Of a DNA stretch of 64,000 bases, positions 9,757-20,806 are shown piece by piece. Every line of letters starts with the position of its first letter. The stretch's first letter is position 1. The stretch is taken from NCBI RefSeq assembly GCF_000328475.2, contig NC_026480.1, forward strand, positions 682,001-746,000. Reading direction: 5' to 3'. Under the pieces are notes generated by a model, which did no database searches, was not told the origin of the DNA, and worked only from the letters and a program-made list of their open reading frames with translations. The position numbers and the translations under genes are program-made. The DNA comes from Mycosarcoma maydis. Lineage: Eukaryota; Basidiomycota; Ustilaginomycetes; Ustilaginales.

Positions 9757-12700
9757 TTAGCGATGGAGGCTTCTGCAGAGGGCGCTGTGGGAGAACTGCC
9801 AGCCGGGGACGGGGACGGTAAAGACGTGGTCTAGCAGTCTTTGCGCGGTGGGGCGTTTGGCGGGATCGATTTCGAAGCAGTTCTTGAGAAAGTGGGCGGC
9901 CTGTTTGGTGAGTTTGACGTCAGCGGGGATGGGCGGAGCCTTGCGTTGTGCGCCGATCTTGAACATGGCCTGCACGGCTTCGTCGTCGGACCAGGGGCGT
10001 CTTCCTGCAAACATTTCCAGGACGACACAGCCTAAGGACCAGATGTCGATCTTGGCAGAATACCCCTTCTTGCTGAGCGAGACCACTTCGGGAGCCATCC
10101 AAAAGATGGATCCCTGCAACGACATGTTTTCCACATTACCGTAGATGTCGTCTGATCGCCGCACTGTGCCAAAGTCACTGATCTTGCATGTGCCCTCGAA
10201 ATCCACCAGGATATTGTCCGCCTTCAAATCACGATGGAGGATCCCCTTGGAGTGCAAGTACGCAAGTCCCTCGAGAATCTGGTGCAGAAACGACTTGATC
10301 GTCGACTCCTCAAACTTGCCGTGTTTGCGTAGACACGAGCCCACCGATCCACCGGGTACGTACTCGAGAAAGATGCTCAGGAACTGACGAGTCTCTTCGA
10401 AACCGAGGTACGACACAATGTGCGGATGGTCGAGATCCTTGAGCGTCTCGATCTCGGACTTGAGCGCAGCCACGACGCCCTTCTGCCTTGAATCTTCACG
10501 GTCGCTGGCGGTGCGTGGTAGCTCGACCTGCTTGACCGCGATCATCTCGCCCGTCGTCGCATTCAGCGCCAAATACACCCGTCCATACGTCCCCTTACCG
10601 ATCAGATCGCCCTTGACCCACTTGAACACCGGCTGACCCGTAGTCGACGCTGTATCCGACCAAGGCGATTCCGCCGACGTTGCCGATGCCGGCGTTGCCA
10701 GCTCCTGCCCGGGCGTCATCTCGACCACCTTGGTACCCCAAAGCTTGGTACTCCGCCGCCGCACCAGCCCGCTGCTCAGCTCGGCTCCCTGCGCCGCGCG
10801 CCGCGTGTCGGCACGCTCCAGGATGCGCTTCCGATCCTCGGCCACCAGTCGGATCGATTTCTTGTGACGGCTCCGTTGGCTCAATCCCTGCTGTGCGCCC
10901 ACCGACGCCACACTCGGCACGCTCGCCTCGGCGCGAGGGCTGCTGACCAGCCCACTCTCTGGCCCAGCTGTCGTGTCCAGCAGCGGCTTGTCCAGATCGT
11001 GCTTGGGGAAGAAATCGTCCAGGTTCTCGTACAGCTGCTCGGGAGGCGGACGGAATGCCCAGTCGTCATCTCTGCGCGCAAAAGAGTTGCTCCGCGTAAT
11101 ACCTCCGCTGTTGAGCGCTGAAGAGAGGTGCGACGTGCTCGCACGCGGAGAGTTGGTGCTCGCTTGCGACGCTGTCCAAGTCATCACTGTCGGTCCAGCC
11201 GCCGGATCGATCGTCAGTCGCAACTCGGGCCGCTTCGGACTGTTTGAAGCCGCCGAAAAGCCTCGTGTGCCTCGTGTCGAGGCCTGCAGCAACGTGTCTT
11301 GGCCTGGCAACAGAGTGGCGTGATCGTCCGACAATGCTTCGCTGTCCGCATCCAGTCGCAACGGCAGCCGCGGTGCGTTGACGTCCGAGTCGAGCGGTTG
11401 TGCCCACGTTCCCGATTCGGTTTCGTCATCGTCAAACGTGCCGAATGACGACACAGTGCCGTTCTCCTCCGGTGCCAGACTTGGACTTGGGATGCGCGGA
11501 GGCTCGAGTGAAATCGGAAGCGTCGCACCATCCTTGGTCTGAGGTCGAGACGCTCCTGGCGTGCTCGGTTCGGCTCGCACAGTATCACCATCGCCACCAC
11601 TGCTCCCACTGATCGCCGTGCCACTCACGGTACCATCCGACTTGGGGTCCAGAGCACGCCACAGCTGCGCCCATTCGCCTGCACGCAACGTATCCTCGTC
11701 TTCGGACCTTCTCACGCTGCCGCCGACCGTCGCACCACTCGCGTCACAAGACGACGACTTGAACGCATCCGTCCGTGTCGTGGCCGAAGAATGCGGAAGC
11801 TTGGGTAGAGGTCGAACATGTTCCAGTTCGTCGTCAGCCAGATCGCGCTCTTGATCGGCATAAGACGACCGGTGCTCCACATTGACAGGCTTGGCCGACG
11901 CAGCTTCGCTCTGTGAACTTCTGGCAGACGTTGGCGCACTGAACGACTCTTCGATCGAATTGCGACTGTTGCAATCGTCATTGTGTGGCCGTCCGTGCTG
12001 GAAACTGCCCTGGCTCGAGAACGACGACCCAGAAGAGCGCTCCGACGCGTTCGTCCGTACCGGTGGGTCGCGTCGATGCGACTCAGAGCCAGGCATTGCT
12101 TGTGCGTGTCCCGGCTGCTCTCGCTGTGACGGCTGTGACGGCTGCGACAACTGTTGGTTCTGTTGTGGCTGCATTGGCGCGCGACCTGCAGAAGAGCCTG
12201 AAGACTGAGGCATCATCTGCGGACCAGAGTGTCCTGCAGGTGGCGCAGGATGCCTGTCGTGTGCGTTGCGGGGTGGCTGTGGTTGTGGCTGCGCCGAGGG
12301 GTAAGATTGCGGTCGCGGAGGTGGCACGTGGTGCAGATTCGGCATCGCAGAGCCCTGGTAGCTTGGTCGCTGCTGCATCTGAGGAGCTGCCGAGGCATTC
12401 GGATAGGCTTGCATGCCCGTATACTGGTTGGACTGCCCAGGCTGACGCGGATCGCGAGGACCGTACGAGGGCCCTGGCGGGTGTGCATGAGCGCTCTGGT
12501 ACGCTTGTCCTGGAGATCCAGCAGATGTATGGCCCCAAATCGCTTCTTGCGTGCGCAGTGTCTGCTGAACCGTCATACCAGGTTCTAGGCGTCCAGCCTG
12601 CATCTGGAATTCCGAAACCTGTCGAGAGCTTGAGGCAGGAAAGTAGCGCGTCGTGAACGGATCCTCGCGAGTGCGGTAGGGGGAAGCGGTGACGAGGCTA

Positions 12701-15624
12701 GGCTGTGCATAAGGCCGATACATTGGTTGTTGTTGATGCATGGACGGCTGCTCGTAGTAAGAGTACGGGCGTGGCGTGAGCGAGCCTTGCATAGCGCTGG
12801 CATTCATACGCGGATCGTGACCGTGATACGTATTAAAGTTGACGCTAGCAGCCGGAGCGCGCGCTCCAAACTCGTTGACGAAGCCATGACCCATTGGCCG
12901 GAGCGCGGCTTGCCCAAATGACTGGGACTGGTACGCTGGCTGTGACGCAAACGACGGAGCAGCGCTGTACGGAGGACGAGCAACCATGTTGGAAGGATGA
13001 GCTTGCATTGGATGCGCAGAGTGAGGAGGCTGGGTGTTGAAGCGAGGGTCGATCTGCCCTTGGCCAAGGTATACATGTTGCATCGGCGGCGATCGAATCT
13101 GCGGAGTGCTCGACATCCTCGTTGGGCCATGATTAACGAGCTGTTGGCCACTCGGGATGGCCGCCTGCGCACTACGGTTCCGCTGCAACATCCGGGGGTC
13201 AAGGCCCAATGTGGGCTCTTGAGGTGATCGACTGCTTCCCAGAGCATCGGAGCTGTACTGTCGGTGCGAAGAGGCGCTTTCGCGAGCGCCTGCGCCAGCA
13301 GGTGCAGCTGTGGACGGTCTCATGATGGCCGGCGTGGGGTATCGGCCGTCACGATCCATGCCAGCTTGCTTGCGCACTTCGGCCTGCGTCGTCAACGTGG
13401 ACGGCTGCGACGCAGACTGTGAGGGCCGATGCAGATCGTCCATACTCTTGGCATTGTGCAACGTCAGACCGGGCAATTGTGCCGTCGTTTGCACCCTCAA
13501 GGATTCGCGCGCGCCTTCATCCGATCGCTCCTGCCAGTGGCTGGAGCCAGTGGCCGGAGCGTGCAGCGATCGATTGACGCCTGGCTCTGCGTCGTAGCGT
13601 TGCCTGTCGTCCTCGAGATTGCTGGGATGCCGGCCAGCGCTACCACTGCTAGATGATTGAGCTGCTGAGGCGTTGGCATTGACGGAGCTGGATCGCTGAG
13701 TTGGGATAGCGGAAGGAGCACCATCACTCGCCGAGGCACCGTGTCTCGCCCACGACTCATTCGCAGAGCCGTCGCCCGATGAGGCGATAGACCTGCGGTC
13801 CTGGACGGCGCTCTGAGTTGTTGAAGAGATGCACGAGTGGGTAGGAGAGCGCAGATCGTCGACAGGCGGAGCGCTTGGAAGCGCGCGCCTTGTCTGGGCT
13901 TTGGACCGCGTCAAGCTGCTACCTGAATTGCGATTTGAGCCTTCGTGAGCCGCGTCTGCGCCAATCATTTCGGGATAGACAAGCGCGTCGCTCAACGAGC
14001 TCTTTGAGGACTGGCTTTCGGTTCGAAGATGCTGACCGGGGGCGGAGCCCGTGCCCGAAGTTCTGCGTATGTTGTTGATTGCCCTTTGTGAGACAATGGT
14101 AGAGGTGGGAGGCGGCAGGGCTCTTACCGTCGAGTTTGGTGGAGGTGCGATCTGCTGTACCAAAAATTTGAGCGTGCCGCGATCATCGCCCATCTGGAGG
14201 CACAGCACGAGTAGCGCATCGTCACTGACAACAGGACCAGTGGCTTCGGATTGGCCGATCTCGGTGCGGAAAAGCTGGAAGCTGGAGTGATCTGCATCGA
14301 AGAGGTGAAGCTTGGCAAACATCCTCTCCTTGATTGCATCCGCCGAGTCTACGCCCGAGATATCGACGACAGAGAATCTCTCATTGTCATCGGTGACTTG
14401 GATGAGAACACGTTCGAGCAGGCTTGAGGTCCTGCGATGCGAGGTGGCAGATCGCTGACCGCTTGGGATTCGCGGCGAGCCTATCGTGTTGAAGGATTGT
14501 GGCTGCGGTCTGGGGGATTCTGGCGCCAAGTACGGGAGCTCTTCGGCCTCCTCTTGCTGAGGTGCATTGACCGATGAGTCGAGTGCAGATACGGACGTGT
14601 ACGCTGGAGCAGATGGGAGAGGCTGCGGTGTGCTTAGTTGAGCTGGCGGTTCGCCGCCTGGAGTTGCAGGCGTACGGCATTCCGAATCGGTGGTGGTGGA
14701 TTGCGAAGGGGAAGCCTGCGAGATGAAGGATCCGGATGGCGAGTTGCGGGCCGTGTCGAAGGGATCTGCCGATTCTGGCGTGAGGCCAATCGGAGGCGAG
14801 GCCTGGCTGGCAGAGCGGCGGGTGTGCGAAGAGGAGCTAGAATGGTGCTCTGATGTGGCAGTGCGTGTGTGGTGTACCTTGCGACCGAAGCGCTCCCAAA
14901 CATTGCCGACATGGTCAAAGACACTGCTAGGTCTTCTGGGTTTGCCAAGGTTGTCACCATCCTGAGGCTTTGAGGTAGAGATGGGGAGGTTACCCGGAGA
15001 GGAGGGACGCAAGGAAGCAAAGAAGCCGCCTCCGGCAGCCGAGGATCTGCTGGACAGGGTGGGCGATAAGGGTGTAGTCAGGGGGGATGTAGTGGAGCTA
15101 GATCCGACCGCGCTTATGGATGGTCGACGGCCAGTGTGTGATTCGCGAGCAGGACTGGGGAGATGAGAGGCGGACTGTGCATCAGTCGGCAGCAGAGGGG
15201 AAGGTTGCGCATGAGCGACGAGCGAGGGTTCGATTGCGCTGGTAAATGTAATGGTGGGGCTGGTGGCCGAGGTTGTGCGATCAGGAGGATGAAAGTAGAG
15301 TTTGGTAAAGTAGGAAGGCGATACTGAGCGTTCAGGGCTGGTGGTGTGACCATTATGTGACAGCACCGAGGCGGAGTCGGTTGACGGCGGCTCTGCAGGT
15401 GTTTGAGCGCCTGGGGCCAAAGTGGCAACGGTCGAACTGGTCGAGCGTAGCCTGGACATGGACGGCGGCGGAGAGGTTGTGGTTGAGCTAGGCTGCTGTT
15501 CGATCAGTGACTTTGGATTGGCGTCCCATTCGAGATAAGAGTCGGTGCTCGAGTGTAGTTGCCAAGCTGGAGCCTGGTCGGCTGAAGCTGGACTGTTGAC
15601 GAACGAGTCGAGATGGAAAGACAT
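9757..15624 (-). CDS. BCK1: MAP kinase kinase kinase, Bck1 type (cell wall integrity pathway)
   Basis: A 1955-aa protein with a C-terminal protein kinase domain (about residues 1680-1945). Visible motifs: glycine loop GKGTYGRVY, catalytic Lys in IAVKQVELP, HRDLKADN, DFG in KISDFGTVRRSDDIYGN, and the activation-segment stretch GSIFWMAPEVV that is typical of Bck1. A conserved ubiquitin-fold Ras-binding-like segment (about 405-495, from LIQVTDDNERFSVVDIS) resembles the region found in fungal Ste11/Byr2/Bck1 kinases. The rest is Ser/Pro/Gln-rich and probably disordered. Bck1 acts below protein kinase C and phosphorylates the Mkk MAPKKs, leading to the Mpk1/Slt2 MAPK. The longest frame begins at a GTG at 15669; I chose the first ATG (15624, MSFHLDSF). 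Length is comparable to other Bck1 proteins. Ste11/Ubc4 is less likely given the activation loop. Confidence 0.88.
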   Translation of the reverse strand: MSFHLDSFVNSPASADQAPAWQLHSSTDSYLEWDANPKSLIEQQPSSTTTSPPPSMSRLRSTSSTVATLAPGAQTPAEPPSTDSASVLSHNGHTTSPERSVSPSYFTKLYFHPPDRTTSATSPTITFTSAIEPSLVAHAQPSPLLPTDAQSASHLPSPARESHTGRRPSISAVGSSSTTSPLTTPLSPTLSSRSSAAGGGFFASLRPSSPGNLPISTSKPQDGDNLGKPRRPSSVFDHVGNVWERFGRKVHHTRTATSEHHSSSSSHTRRSASQASPPIGLTPESADPFDTARNSPSGSFISQASPSQSTTTDSECRTPATPGGEPPAQLSTPQPLPSAPAYTSVSALDSSVNAPQQEEAEELPYLAPESPRPQPQSFNTIGSPRIPSGQRSATSHRRTSSLLERVLIQVTDDNERFSVVDISGVDSADAIKERMFAKLHLFDADHSSFQLFRTEIGQSEATGPVVSDDALLVLCLQMGDDRGTLKFLVQQIAPPPNSTVRALPPPTSTIVSQRAINNIRRTSGTGSAPGQHLRTESQSSKSSLSDALVYPEMIGADAAHEGSNRNSGSSLTRSKAQTRRALPSAPPVDDLRSPTHSCISSTTQSAVQDRRSIASSGDGSANESWARHGASASDGAPSAIPTQRSSSVNANASAAQSSSSGSAGRHPSNLEDDRQRYDAEPGVNRSLHAPATGSSHWQERSDEGARESLRVQTTAQLPGLTLHNAKSMDDLHRPSQSASQPSTLTTQAEVRKQAGMDRDGRYPTPAIMRPSTAAPAGAGARESASSHRQYSSDALGSSRSPQEPTLGLDPRMLQRNRSAQAAIPSGQQLVNHGPTRMSSTPQIRSPPMQHVYLGQGQIDPRFNTQPPHSAHPMQAHPSNMVARPPYSAAPSFASQPAYQSQSFGQAALRPMGHGFVNEFGARAPAASVNFNTYHGHDPRMNASAMQGSLTPRPYSYYEQPSMHQQQPMYRPYAQPSLVTASPYRTREDPFTTRYFPASSSRQVSEFQMQAGRLEPGMTVQQTLRTQEAIWGHTSAGSPGQAYQSAHAHPPGPSYGPRDPRQPGQSNQYTGMQAYPNASAAPQMQQRPSYQGSAMPNLHHVPPPRPQSYPSAQPQPQPPRNAHDRHPAPPAGHSGPQMMPQSSGSSAGRAPMQPQQNQQLSQPSQPSQREQPGHAQAMPGSESHRRDPPVRTNASERSSGSSFSSQGSFQHGRPHNDDCNSRNSIEESFSAPTSARSSQSEAASAKPVNVEHRSSYADQERDLADDELEHVRPLPKLPHSSATTRTDAFKSSSCDASGATVGGSVRRSEDEDTLRAGEWAQLWRALDPKSDGTVSGTAISGSSGGDGDTVRAEPSTPGASRPQTKDGATLPISLEPPRIPSPSLAPEENGTVSSFGTFDDDETESGTWAQPLDSDVNAPRLPLRLDADSEALSDDHATLLPGQDTLLQASTRGTRGFSAASNSPKRPELRLTIDPAAGPTVMTWTASQASTNSPRASTSHLSSALNSGGITRSNSFARRDDDWAFRPPPEQLYENLDDFFPKHDLDKPLLDTTAGPESGLVSSPRAEASVPSVASVGAQQGLSQRSRHKKSIRLVAEDRKRILERADTRRAAQGAELSSGLVRRRSTKLWGTKVVEMTPGQELATPASATSAESPWSDTASTTGQPVFKWVKGDLIGKGTYGRVYLALNATTGEMIAVKQVELPRTASDREDSRQKGVVAALKSEIETLKDLDHPHIVSYLGFEETRQFLSIFLEYVPGGSVGSCLRKHGKFEESTIKSFLHQILEGLAYLHSKGILHRDLKADNILVDFEGTCKISDFGTVRRSDDIYGNVENMSLQGSIFWMAPEVVSLSKKGYSAKIDIWSLGCVVLEMFAGRRPWSDDEAVQAMFKIGAQRKAPPIPADVKLTKQAAHFLKNCFEIDPAKRPTAQRLLDHVFTVPVPGWQFSHSALCRSLHR

Positions 15625-16447
15625 GCTGGCGTGTTGTGTGTAGGAAGGTCGACGAGTCGGTAGTTGCACATTTGCTTGCTACAATTGACGGATTTGCAGC
15701 GACAATAGGCAGCTCTACTCGACAGATGTCTGGACAGAGCGGGTTGGTCGTGAGGCTGTGCTTAGCATTGCTTTCGAGGGAACAAATGCAGCGGCGACAT
15801 TCGTGCGGGCAGGCGGTAGGTTGGCGATGGCGAACAATGTCGTGACACGGGCGAACGAATGGGGAACGCAATCAGAGGTGGTGGATGCCGAAAAGAAAGA
15901 AAAAAAGAGAAGAAGAACGACAACAAGGGTCGTCAAGGATCGAGGTGAGCTGAACAGGCGCAAGAGTAGCCACCGATCCTGAGGCCAACGGTTGGATTGG
16001 CTTGAGCTGGGAGCGACCCAAGTTTCGCCCAAGATGATAGCGAGTGATTCTGTAATGTGATTTGACGGAAAAGAACGAGATGGGATGCGGTTGAGATTGA
16101 GGGGAACGCCTTACCAGGGGAAGAGGTGGACCGAACGCGACGGCGGTGGCGGCGATGCTAGTAGGATTTGCTACCGTGTCAAGCAAGTTTAGACTGAGAG
16201 CGCAGCCAGGCGAGGAGGGCGCGCAGGGCAAGGAGAGGGCGCTGAAGAGCGATTCACGATTTGGAGTGAATGGAAGCGTTGGAAGGTTGGACGTAGCATT
16301 CGTGATTGATCGAGTTGAGTGCGGCCAGAAGGGCATTCGTGATTGACGATTGGATTCACGATTGAAATCCACGCTGCCATCCCAGAATCACAGAATCACG
16401 AATCGTAAATGCACACACGCACAACCATGATTCAGATTCACGATTCT

Positions 16448-16497
16448 GGTTCAGGTTCAGGTTCAGGTTCAGGTTCAGGTTCAGGTTCAGGTTCAGG
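16448..16497. repeat. GGTTCA hexamer array, about 8 copies
   Basis: Fifty bases of perfect GGTTCA tandem repeat. The unit differs from the TTAGGG telomere repeat, and its setting between two genes argues against telomeric origin. Confidence 0.95.
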
Positions 16498-16783
16498 ATT
16501 CGAGATTTGTGATTGCAACTCGTGCTCACCACTCCCTTCACGATTTGTGATTCACGATGGCCGATTCAGTTTGCGAGTCCAAAGTATTCAGCCCAACGCC
16601 GCCCAACTCGTGACTGAGCGCGGCGCTTTGTGCTTTTGCTTGAACCGTGCAGCCAAGCAAGTGCAACCAAGCAAGCGCAACCAAGCATACAGTCGTGAGT
16701 CAACAGTCACGAGTCTGTGGTCGTGCGTGGTGCGTGGTGCGTGTGAGGAAAGCGATTTTCCCGATTCACGATTTTCATCCTAC

Positions 16784-16850
16784 CTCACGACTCACGACTC
16801 ACGACTCACGACTCTTGATTCATGATTCATGATTCATGATTCGTGATTCA
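16784..16850. repeat. Heptamer array grading from CTCACGA through TTCATGA to TTCGTGA
   Basis: Nine to ten consecutive 7-base units. The first four are CTCACGA, then a hybrid unit, then TTCATGA three times, then TTCGTGA. The stepwise change along one array suggests local duplication with drift. Confidence 0.9.
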
Positions 16851-17149
16851 CATGCACGATCATTCGTGATTGGCTGTATATGTGCTTACGGCGGCTTGAA
16901 CACTGCGACTCTTTCGCGTTGCAGACCGAATCAGGAGTCCATACACGATAGTCACATGAGTGTGAGTGATTCACGATTGATATTGTCCTGCTCGTCTGGC
17001 GTGACTTGTGTGGATCATGCCAATGCTCATGCACACTGGCGCCTGTTGCATTGATTGTCATGTTGGTATCTGACTTCATCGTGGTCCCAATTCAAGTAAG
17101 GAGGGCGGGGTATCTAGGTCAACAGAGTGTTGGTAGAGGTATACAAGCT

Positions 17150-19648
17150 TTATCTGAGACTGTGAAGCATCGTCATACGCTTCTGCGAGCGCAGGTCGAG
17201 CTGCTTCTGTCCTGCTTTGGCCAGTCGTCGAGATACTTTTTCTGCGTGACGCTCGCAAAGGCGCTGACCGCCAACAATGTAGTAGTCCGCGAGCGCTGTG
17301 TGACATGTGCCATTCTTGGATGTATACTGGCAGCGGAAGCATTCCGAGTGAAAGCGATCGCCAGTATCCGTCTGACGACAATCGCCCTCGATGCCCGTTT
17401 CGCATTCGCGGCACAGGCTGCCATTCAAGCGATGATAGTGACGGGAGCAGTACGGCTGATGGTTGTACACGTAGAAGCTGCCATCTTTGAACGGTGTCTC
17501 GCACGCCGCACACGAGAAGCAGCTTCGATGAAACACACCACGAAGCGCACCATCCGATGATTTCACAGCGCCCTTTTCCACGATCAAGTGGCATTTGCGA
17601 CACTTGGGCAGGTAGAGCTCCTTCCAGTCTCGTGCACAGAGTAGTTTGCCATCTCGTTCTACAAACGGCGTTCGACTTGACGAAAGCGAGCAATCGCAAA
17701 TGCAGCATCGTTTCGCCGCTCTCTCCCTCTTTCTCTTTTCCTTTAAACGCACTGCTTGTAATTGTCTCGTGCGTTCCTTGTCGCGCAAGCGTTCCAACTC
17801 GAGCTCCAGTGCACGTTCCCGATCGCTCTTGTTGACAGCGCTAGGAGGCTGAGATGCATCCAAACCAAGCTCGTGCGTCTGTCTCGACGTGTACGCCACC
17901 TCGGGCAGCGTTGGCTGCATCGGCTCGGGGCTGGCTGTGAGATCTTTCATCATCTCTTCGATGCTGCTGATGTCGACTTTTCCACGGACACCCACCTGCT
18001 TCACAGGCGTAGCAAGCGCTGACGTCCGAGTGGCGCCAAATTCATCGCCGATGCGCTCGTAGCTCGAGCTCGGTGTAATTTCTGCAGCAGCCTTTTCGCG
18101 TGTGTCAGAGCCTTTCATCGACAAGCCCAGGCGCTCAGACGAATCCGTCCCTGTAGATGAGAGAGACGAAGAGGAGCACGTCTTGGCATGTTGACCTTCC
18201 GGTGCTGCTGGCACGCTTCTGTCTTGCGTCGTCCTCGATGGACTGGCACAGGCGTCCATGGAGGCGCATCTCGATAGGTCGTCTGTCAAAGCGCTTTGCT
18301 GCGCGCTTTGCTTGGACAGGCTCCAAGTGGTCGCTGCCCTGGGTATAGGGCATGTCATCATATCTTTGACCTTGGCAGCCCTCTGTTGCTCGATCATCTT
18401 TCGTCGTGCTGCTGCATCCGCTTGCGTGTCGCTTGCTGAGCGTTGGATTGCAGCAGGCGGCAGCGGTGGCGGAGCCTCTTGAGGCTCACGCGAGATTCCA
18501 TGATCAGAAGGCCGAGACGCTTTCGTGGACGACAACTTGATCGCCGCCTGCGTTCCCACGACTCTGACTGCATGTGCCTTGGGCGTTACCTCTTCCTCCT
18601 CTTGGCCACGATGCGTCTCTAGGTGCGTCACGGTTGCAAACACGGCGGGGCTCATGGGCCTCGAGTCACTGACCAGTGAATCGTACCTATCGAAAAAGGG
18701 ACTACGTGGTGTGTTCAGGCCGGGAGAGGTTGCACACGACGAGACAGTGGAGCTGCTTGAAGAGGTGGGAAGTTGGATGGTCAACATGGCTGGTCGGTAC
18801 GCACTCGAGGACTGGCAGGTGTGGTCAGCGAGCTCTTGAAAATCAAGCTTCTCTCCACAATCGGCACATTTGGCCTTTGGCAGGTCGGGTTCCAACACGG
18901 TTGCGCGCACAATGGTGAAGGATGCTTCGGTAGAAACATCGCCCAACGTCGCCGAAGCCGGTGACGAAGGTGGGTAAGCTTGATCGAGGGTGGGGCTAGC
19001 ATCTGGTTCTTCATAGTCGTCATCGTAGATGGTTGCTCGGTCTTCCAGTCTGATCTGTGGCACGTGTGCGCTGCGGCCAGCACTGGCGTCTTGGACCGAC
19101 GCGAAATTCTCGTTGCGCGAATACTGACTGTCACCGCTGCGTGCGTACGGCAAAGCTGCGGTTGAATCAGTTGCACAAGAAAGCAGAGTCTCGGATCGCT
19201 TGGCGGTGCCCGGGTTTGGATCTCGGCGTGTCATGCGCGAAGCATCGGCAGCCTCTCCATTTGTGCGAGTACTGTAGTTGTTACGAGGCTGATCGACTTG
19301 GTGCTCATGTTGGTCGTGATAGCGAGGCGCGTGTGCAGGTGGTTGGGGATGTGAACGCGTCTCACGAGGAAGCGCCGACATGTGCGTCGGTGGGCTTTGA
19401 TAAAAGGTATCATTGCTGCCTCGGGAAGCTGACTGTACATTGCTGTAACAATCGCCTCGAGGATCTTTTCTATGGTGCGAATGGTCTCTTGATGGCTGCG
19501 CGTGGTAATGGTGATTTCGGCTTTGGTGTTGATTCGATGACGGATACATGTCTTGCATGAATCTGCGAGCACCGAAACCGGCCATGTTATCGGAGCCGAT
19601 TGCATTGGCTGTGACCGCGACAGAGCTGGTCTGGTGGTAGCTGTCCAT
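17150..19648 (-). CDS. Paxillin-like LIM domain protein (Pxl1 type)
   Basis: An 832-aa protein counted from the ATG at 19648 (MDSYHQTSS); the open frame extends upstream only from a TTG. The C-terminus holds a Cys-rich half module (CCICDC...LLCARDW, from about 648) and two LIM domains: LIM1 at about 683-738 (CRKCH ... FHRSCFSCAAC ... YCSRHYH) and LIM2 at about 746-800 (CRECE ... FHSECFRC ... LCERH). The HYHRLNGSLC linker between the LIM domains is typical of fungal Pxl1-like proteins. An isolated CADCGEKLDFQELADHTC motif upstream could bind a further zinc and recurs, as I recall, in filamentous fungal paxillin homologues. Such proteins act at sites of polarised growth and the cytokinetic ring. 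The remainder is Ser/Thr-rich, with a basic coiled-coil (RALELELERLRDKERTRQLQ) just before the LIM region. Confidence 0.8.
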   Translation of the reverse strand: MDSYHQTSSVAVTANAIGSDNMAGFGARRFMQDMYPSSNQHQSRNHHYHAQPSRDHSHHRKDPRGDCYSNVQSASRGSNDTFYQSPPTHMSALPRETRSHPQPPAHAPRYHDQHEHQVDQPRNNYSTRTNGEAADASRMTRRDPNPGTAKRSETLLSCATDSTAALPYARSGDSQYSRNENFASVQDASAGRSAHVPQIRLEDRATIYDDDYEEPDASPTLDQAYPPSSPASATLGDVSTEASFTIVRATVLEPDLPKAKCADCGEKLDFQELADHTCQSSSAYRPAMLTIQLPTSSSSSTVSSCATSPGLNTPRSPFFDRYDSLVSDSRPMSPAVFATVTHLETHRGQEEEEVTPKAHAVRVVGTQAAIKLSSTKASRPSDHGISREPQEAPPPLPPAAIQRSASDTQADAAARRKMIEQQRAAKVKDMMTCPIPRAATTWSLSKQSAQQSALTDDLSRCASMDACASPSRTTQDRSVPAAPEGQHAKTCSSSSLSSTGTDSSERLGLSMKGSDTREKAAAEITPSSSYERIGDEFGATRTSALATPVKQVGVRGKVDISSIEEMMKDLTASPEPMQPTLPEVAYTSRQTHELGLDASQPPSAVNKSDRERALELELERLRDKERTRQLQAVRLKEKRKRERAAKRCCICDCSLSSSRTPFVERDGKLLCARDWKELYLPKCRKCHLIVEKGAVKSSDGALRGVFHRSCFSCAACETPFKDGSFYVYNHQPYCSRHYHRLNGSLCRECETGIEGDCRQTDTGDRFHSECFRCQYTSKNGTCHTALADYYIVGGQRLCERHAEKVSRRLAKAGQKQLDLRSQKRMTMLHSLR

Positions 19649-20489
19649 GGCGTTCAACGTGATTTCATCGAGATGCTTGTCGTGGATGGACGAACCTGAT
19701 TCGAGGCAAAGCGAAGGTGGTGTTGCGGATAATTGCACGGCAAGAGAGGGACAATAAATGTGATGCGTGAGCAAGGCACCAAGCAGGTGGTGCTGGGTAG
19801 GAGTAGGACGGTGAAGGAGCTCTTGATTGCGGGGAGCGTGAGATGGAGCGCTCAGATCGCCATGTCAATGCCGTGAATCTGAACGCGCGTGTTGCAAGCC
19901 AAGCAATAGATAGCGTTGCTGAAAGGCGATCCAAGCGTCGAGATCAAGCCAAGAATGAATCAACGCGCTTGGGCTGAGGAACAAATGGGCGATTTCAAGC
20001 GTGGGGTCAAGATGAGGGCCCCCCTGTCGAGAAGCGGATTCGTGATTGGATCAAGTTAAAATAATGTGTGTGGTGGGCTGTCCAAGATGTTGGGTGGCCT
20101 TGGTCGATGCATGAGCACCTGTACAGTGGACAGGGCAATGCGAGATTGAGATGGCAGGACCGACGTGGTGGTGAAAGATGGCCAGGAACTCACACGACTT
20201 GTGACTTGGATGTGGCGCTTTGACAGGGATGGCACCAACCAAGAGACTCCGGCGTTTGGCGATCCACTCAGACAGCCATCACACGTATCCGACGCACACA
20301 AAGACGCACCAGCAGAGACGCCGCATCATAGCATGCAAGCAACATGCAAGCATAGCATGCAAGCTGCAAGACGTAGGAGCAGGGATTCAAGATTCAATGC
20401 ACCAGAGACCAAGGATGGAAAGATGACGACTAACCTAGTGAATTGGAGTGATGCACCAAAAAAGAATGGAATCGAGAATGGAATGTCAC

Positions 20490-20528
20490 TTTTTTTTTTT
20501 TTTTTTTGTTTTTTTGTTTTTTTTTTTT
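20490..20528 (+). repeat. 39-bp poly-T tract with two G interruptions
   Basis: A run of T broken only by single G bases. It is the longest T-rich run in the window. Confidence 0.95.
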
Positions 20529-20806
20529 GGCTTTTTGCAGAAGAGCACGGAGAAGGACAGACAATGTCGATCATGTAGGTGCTGCAACTTGCAGCATCAC
20601 TCACCACCTACCACTCGTGACTGTGACTCTGAATCTGAATTTACGGCGTGCTCGGATGCTAGACGCAAGGGGCGACTAGGACCACACACCAGGGTGAGGA
20701 TGAGGATCGCGTTGAAATACTTGGCACACACGACGTCCCAAAGCTAGAAGCTTGCCGCTTGTGCTACCACCTTGTTATCCTGCAACGTGGTCGTGTGGAC
20801 CTAGCT

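Larger units (their letters stand above)
15625..17149. other. Intergenic region between BCK1 promoter and LIM gene 3' end
   Basis: No gene is supported. It holds the BCK1 upstream region, a hexamer array at 16448 and heptamer arrays near 16784. The sequence around 16350-16860 is almost entirely made of degenerate TTCACGATT-like words. Confidence 0.6.

Noticed and set aside
9373..9834. 153-codon frame across the tandem duplication, with a repeated peptide
   Set aside because: The peptide repeat merely reflects the DNA duplication. The frame overlaps the BCK1 3' coding end on the other strand and has no family resemblance.
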